From the NCBI GenBank assembly GCA_021796055.1, contig JAJYOS010000272.1, positions 1 through 7,918 of the forward strand: 7,918 bases of DNA, given 5' to 3'. Positions within the stretch are counted from its first letter, which is position 1. Each line of letters starts with the position of its first letter. The DNA is from Bacteroidota bacterium. Lineage in GTDB: Bacteria; Bacteroidota; Kryptoniia; Kryptoniales; JAKASW01. Below the pieces are notes generated by a model. The model was not told where the DNA came from and did no database searches. It saw only the letters and a program-made list of their open reading frames with translations. A program made the translations under genes and the position numbers. This document shows positions 4,682 to 7,918 of the stretch, one piece after another.

Positions 4682-7600
4682 ATGACTACTCAGCAAAATC
4701 CCGTGCCCCCATCGGACGCGAATCCGACATACGAATTTCACATCTCGCGCAAGTCGCGTGACAAATATGATTTTGAAGAAACGTTTTTCTCCATAACGGG
4801 AGACGTGATCTTTTCCAACTCGCGAGCGGCGCAGCTATTCGCATCGAAGATAAACGAGAAGCGGAAACACGCCCGTCCAGCTTCGGATGCGTCTGCACCT
4901 ATAGCAATTCAGATATCCGCGAGCGAGATAAACGCGATGGGGCTTTTCCATGAAGTGCTCCACTTCGTGATAGACTCATATGTCACCCAGAAAAATCCTG
5001 ATGCGTTTGCGAAGCTGGAAGAATGGCTGAAGAAAAACGTCGGAGAGAAGGATCTGCTCAGTTCTCAGCTGGCGTTTATCGACTCGTTTCCGCCGACCTC
5101 GGTGTACCGTCAGGAAGAGTCCGCGCGCGATTTCATCGCGAAAGAGGACGCAGGAATTGCGAGAAGGCACATCGTTGTAAAGGAACTCATGTTGCTCTGG
5201 TTGGAGAACAGGAATCCTGCGTTCGCCGGGATTTCTGAACTCATCGACGACTCGGTGATTCGAAAGAAAACATCTTACGCGCAAATCCTTTCCCAGACCG
5301 ACGAATTCTTCGATACACAACCGAGATATGGCCCCGCAGATTCGCCGCTCATCAAGATGCTCCTGGCACCGATAGAAGCCCATCCGGATTCGATTACCGA
5401 TCAGCTTCAGTTCATAGTGAAAAATTGGGAGAAGATAATCGGACAATCGCCTTATCTCATGCGGCTTCTGGGGGCGATCGATTTTATCAAAGAGGAAGGG
5501 AAGTATTTCCTGATGCTCGCGCAAGCTCAGGCAGATAAGGCGAGAATGCCGAATGTCAGACAGGCGGGATTCGAGGGCTTCGGCGAGAAGGGTCCGCAGC
5601 CGGTGCTGAGGTTTGGCGGGGTGGGCGCGGAACTTGAACCTGAAAACTTTACCCCCGATCTCAGCTGGATGCCGAAACTTGTCCTTGTAGCAAAGAACGC
5701 CTTCGTCTGGCTTGACCAGCTGAGTCGGAAGTATCAGAGATTAATCACACGGCTCGATCACATTCCCGATGAGGAACTGGAAATTCTGTCGAGACGAGGA
5801 TTCACGGGACTCTGGCTTATTGGCATTTGGGTACGCAGTAAGGCCTCGCAAAAAATCAAGCACTTGAACGGGAATCGGGATGCGATAGCGTCGGCGTATT
5901 CCCTCAATTCTTACGACATCGCGGAGGATCTCGGCGGAGAAGACGCCTACAGGAATCTAAGGGACCGAGCGTCACGCTACGGGATCCGGCTCGCGAGCGA
6001 TATGGTGCCCAATCACATGGGTATCGATTCACGTTGGCTAATCAACCATCCGGATTGGTTCCTGAATGCCGGGTATCCCCCATATCCGAACTACTCATTC
6101 ACCGGTCCGGATCTCAGCAGCGACGAGCGGGTCGGGGTATTCATCGAAGATGGCTATTGGAGTAAGAGAGACGCCGCGGTCGTGTTCAAGCGGCTGGATA
6201 GGTGGACAGGCGATGTAGGATATATTTACCACGGAAACGACGGCACCCACATGCCGTGGAATGATACTGCACAGCTGGATTTCACGAAGCCCGAGGTCAG
6301 GGAAGCGGTGATACAGGCCATTCTGCACGTTGCCAGGATGTTCCCTATAATAAGGTTCGACGCGGCAATGGTGCTCAGCAAGAAGCATTACCAGCGACTC
6401 TGGTTCCCGGAGCCGGGAACGGGCGGGGCCATACCTTCGCGTTCAAACTTCTCGATGAGCAAAGAGCAATTTGATCAAGTCATGCCGCTCGAATTCTGGA
6501 GGGAAGTCGTCGACAGGGTTCAGAAAGAAGCGCCGGACACTCTTCTGCTCGCGGAGGCATTCTGGTTGATGGAAGGCTATTTCGTCAGGACGCTGGGTAT
6601 GCACCGCGTCTACAATAGTGCGTTCATGAACATGCTGAAGAGGGAAGAGAACTCCAACTACCGCCAGGTAATAAAGAATACACTCGAGTATAACCCCCAG
6701 ATACTCAGACGCTTCGTGAATTTTCTCAATAATCCGGATGAAGATACGGCTATAGCTCAGTTCGGTAAGGACGACAAGTACTTTGGTGTCTGCGTGCTCA
6801 TGTCCACCATGCCCGGTCTTCCCATGTTTGGTCACGGCCAGATCGAGGGGTTGACAGAAAAGTATGGAATGGAATTCAAGAGGGCTTATCGTGATGAACG
6901 CCCGGATGAGGGAATGGTCGCCCGGCATGATCGCGAGATTTTTCCGCTCCTGAGGATGCGCCATATCTTCAGCGACGTCGATAATTTCCTCCTGTATGAT
7001 TTCTTCACCGCTAATGGTACTGTTAACGAAGACGTGTTTGCGTACAGCAATGGCGTCGGCGAAGAGAGAAATCTGGTCGTCTACAATAACCGGTATTCAC
7101 ATGCAGCGGGTTGGGTCAAGACCTCGGTTGCATTCCGCGGCCCCGGCGGCAGACTCGCGCAGCGTACGCTAGCTGATGGCTTATCTCTGTCCGCAGGGCG
7201 AAACGACTACTGCATCTTCAGGGACATGGTCACCGATGCCGAGTACATAAGGGCTTCAAAATCAATCAGGAAAGATGGCCTATATATCGAGTTGGGTGCA
7301 TATAAATACAATGTCTTCGTTGGTTTTAGAGAGGTTCAGTCCACGAAGGATCTGCCCTACGACGAACTCTGCAGCTTACTTGACGGGCGGGGAGTTTCTT
7401 CGATGGAGGAGGAGCTTTACAACCTGAAGCTTAGGGAAGTTCACTCTGCCTTCTACGAAGCGATCAACGCCGGCAGCTTGAGATATCTGAGAGAGGGGTT
7501 CCAGAAGGGGAGAATAAGGCCAGATAGGGCTCGGGCATATGAGGAGAAAGTTGAAAAGCTTAACTCTGCCGTGGCAAAATACCGGCATTCTCCTCTATCG

Positions 7601-7918
7601 AAGGTCCATGCAGCCGCACCGAACACTTCTCACTACGAGCATCTGTTAGCGATTCATCTTCACTACAAGTCAAAACTCGGGGAGAATTTTATCTCTAAAG
7701 TACTGCCCAAGACAGATGATAAGTCCCTTTCCGGATGGAGGATTATGTTCCTCTGGTTGTTCCTGCGAGAGATTAGCTCGGGCGTGGATTCCAAACCGAT
7801 GAGCGGAGATAACCTCTCTGACGAACTGCGACTCCGGACTCAGGTCGGGAATTGCTTTGCGGAGCTGGGAGTTGACCTCCAGGGCGCCGACTATGAGATG
7901 CGCGTTGCCTGCGAACTT
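4682..7918 (+). CDS. Large cytoplasmic GH13 (alpha-amylase superfamily) protein with long unassigned N-terminal region, cut by right window edge
   Basis: The frame is open from ATG 4682 to the window end, giving at least 1079 residues; typical GH13 enzymes have 450-700. There is no signal peptide (it begins MTTQQNPVPP), so it should act on cytoplasmic alpha-glucan or maltodextrin. Residues 1 to about 330 are mostly helical and not recognised. The GH13 barrel covers about 360-760: GLWLIGIW (376-383), region I DMVPNH (440-445), region II IRFDAA (557-562) with nucleophile D560, region III LLAEAF (622-627) with acid/base E625, and region IV FLNNPDED (681-688) with D686. The catalytic triad is therefore present, but the region IV His of the usual NHD is Pro685; GlgE-type (GH13_3) enzymes also have a Pro-Asp there. 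PGLPMFGHGQIEG (711-723) follows. A beta-rich segment (about 765-885) may be the C-terminal sheet domain, then a helical tail. A TTG at 4673 is an alternative start; the next in-frame stop upstream is at 4616. Whether it hydrolyses or transfers cannot be told. Confidence 0.9.
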   Translation, partial: MTTQQNPVPPSDANPTYEFHISRKSRDKYDFEETFFSITGDVIFSNSRAAQLFASKINEKRKHARPASDASAPIAIQISASEINAMGLFHEVLHFVIDSYVTQKNPDAFAKLEEWLKKNVGEKDLLSSQLAFIDSFPPTSVYRQEESARDFIAKEDAGIARRHIVVKELMLLWLENRNPAFAGISELIDDSVIRKKTSYAQILSQTDEFFDTQPRYGPADSPLIKMLLAPIEAHPDSITDQLQFIVKNWEKIIGQSPYLMRLLGAIDFIKEEGKYFLMLAQAQADKARMPNVRQAGFEGFGEKGPQPVLRFGGVGAELEPENFTPDLSWMPKLVLVAKNAFVWLDQLSRKYQRLITRLDHIPDEELEILSRRGFTGLWLIGIWVRSKASQKIKHLNGNRDAIASAYSLNSYDIAEDLGGEDAYRNLRDRASRYGIRLASDMVPNHMGIDSRWLINHPDWFLNAGYPPYPNYSFTGPDLSSDERVGVFIEDGYWSKRDAAVVFKRLDRWTGDVGYIYHGNDGTHMPWNDTAQLDFTKPEVREAVIQAILHVARMFPIIRFDAAMVLSKKHYQRLWFPEPGTGGAIPSRSNFSMSKEQFDQVMPLEFWREVVDRVQKEAPDTLLLAEAFWLMEGYFVRTLGMHRVYNSAFMNMLKREENSNYRQVIKNTLEYNPQILRRFVNFLNNPDEDTAIAQFGKDDKYFGVCVLMSTMPGLPMFGHGQIEGLTEKYGMEFKRAYRDERPDEGMVARHDREIFPLLRMRHIFSDVDNFLLYDFFTANGTVNEDVFAYSNGVGEERNLVVYNNRYSHAAGWVKTSVAFRGPGGRLAQRTLADGLSLSAGRNDYCIFRDMVTDAEYIRASKSIRKDGLYIELGAYKYNVFVGFREVQSTKDLPYDELCSLLDGRGVSSMEEELYNLKLREVHSAFYEAINAGSLRYLREGFQKGRIRPDRARAYEEKVEKLNSAVAKYRHSPLSKVHAAAPNTSHYEHLLAIHLHYKSKLGENFISKVLPKTDDKSLSGWRIMFLWLFLREISSGVDSKPMSGDNLSDELRLRTQVGNCFAELGVDLQGADYEMRVACEL

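Noticed and set aside
4976..5524. 182-codon minus-strand frame opposite the GH13 N-terminal region
   Set aside because: The plus-strand GH13 frame is continuous through it, and the antisense peptide shows no motif, start signal or family resemblance.
6443..6964. 173-codon minus-strand frame opposite the GH13 barrel
   Set aside because: It is antisense to the region containing E625 and region IV, which are unmistakable on the plus strand.
1..7918. Defence island, mobile element or CRISPR content
   Set aside because: The nuclease fusion could suggest a defence system, but there are no transposases, integrases, direct-repeat arrays, restriction or toxin genes, and the neighbours (uvrA, envelope lipoprotein, GH13) look like ordinary chromosomal genes.

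Overview
This window of roughly 50% GC looks like the chromosome of a Gram-negative bacterium. A lipoprotein resembling the Tol-Pal-associated factor CpoB implies an outer membrane. A stand-alone DEDDh-exonuclease/GIY-YIG fusion beside uvrA, together with a very large cytoplasmic GH13 protein, suggested the Bacteroidota/Chlorobiota/Ignavibacteriota neighbourhood to me. That placement rests on memory of protein style and is weak. I see no RNA gene, insertion sequence, CRISPR array, phage gene or other mobile-element signature.

Layout. (1) 1-924, minus strand: the first 308 codons of uvrA, running off the left edge. (2) 925-1012: a short divergent intergenic region with a promoter candidate for uvrA. 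(3) 1013-3652, plus strand: two genes separated by 3 bases, an ATP-grasp ligase of unknown substrate followed by a protein joining a DnaQ-like 3'-5' exonuclease to the N-terminal (GIY-YIG, four-cysteine, UVR) half of UvrC. (4) About 3626-3666: a hairpin terminator overlapping the end of the nuclease gene, with its U-tract oriented for the convergent gene. (5) 3693-4472, minus strand: the lipoprotein with a coiled coil and C-terminal TPR-like repeats, preceded by a strong Shine-Dalgarno and a good sigma70-type promoter. (6) 4473-4681: a divergent intergenic region with that promoter and a 17-bp inverted repeat. (7) 4682 to the right edge, plus strand: a GH13 (alpha-amylase superfamily) protein of at least 1079 residues, with a long N-terminal region I cannot assign.

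How the genes fit together. The left half has a DNA-repair theme. UvrA is the damage sensor of nucleotide excision repair, and the divergent nuclease carries the UvrC-type incision domain plus an exonuclease that could trim or degrade the incised strand. The ATP-grasp gene is almost certainly co-transcribed with the nuclease, but its reaction is unknown. The right half is unrelated: an envelope lipoprotein and a cytoplasmic alpha-glucan enzyme, divergently transcribed. The most unusual items are the exonuclease/UvrC-N fusion with its ATP-grasp partner, and the GH13 protein with a large unassigned N-terminal region and a His-to-Pro change in conserved region IV.
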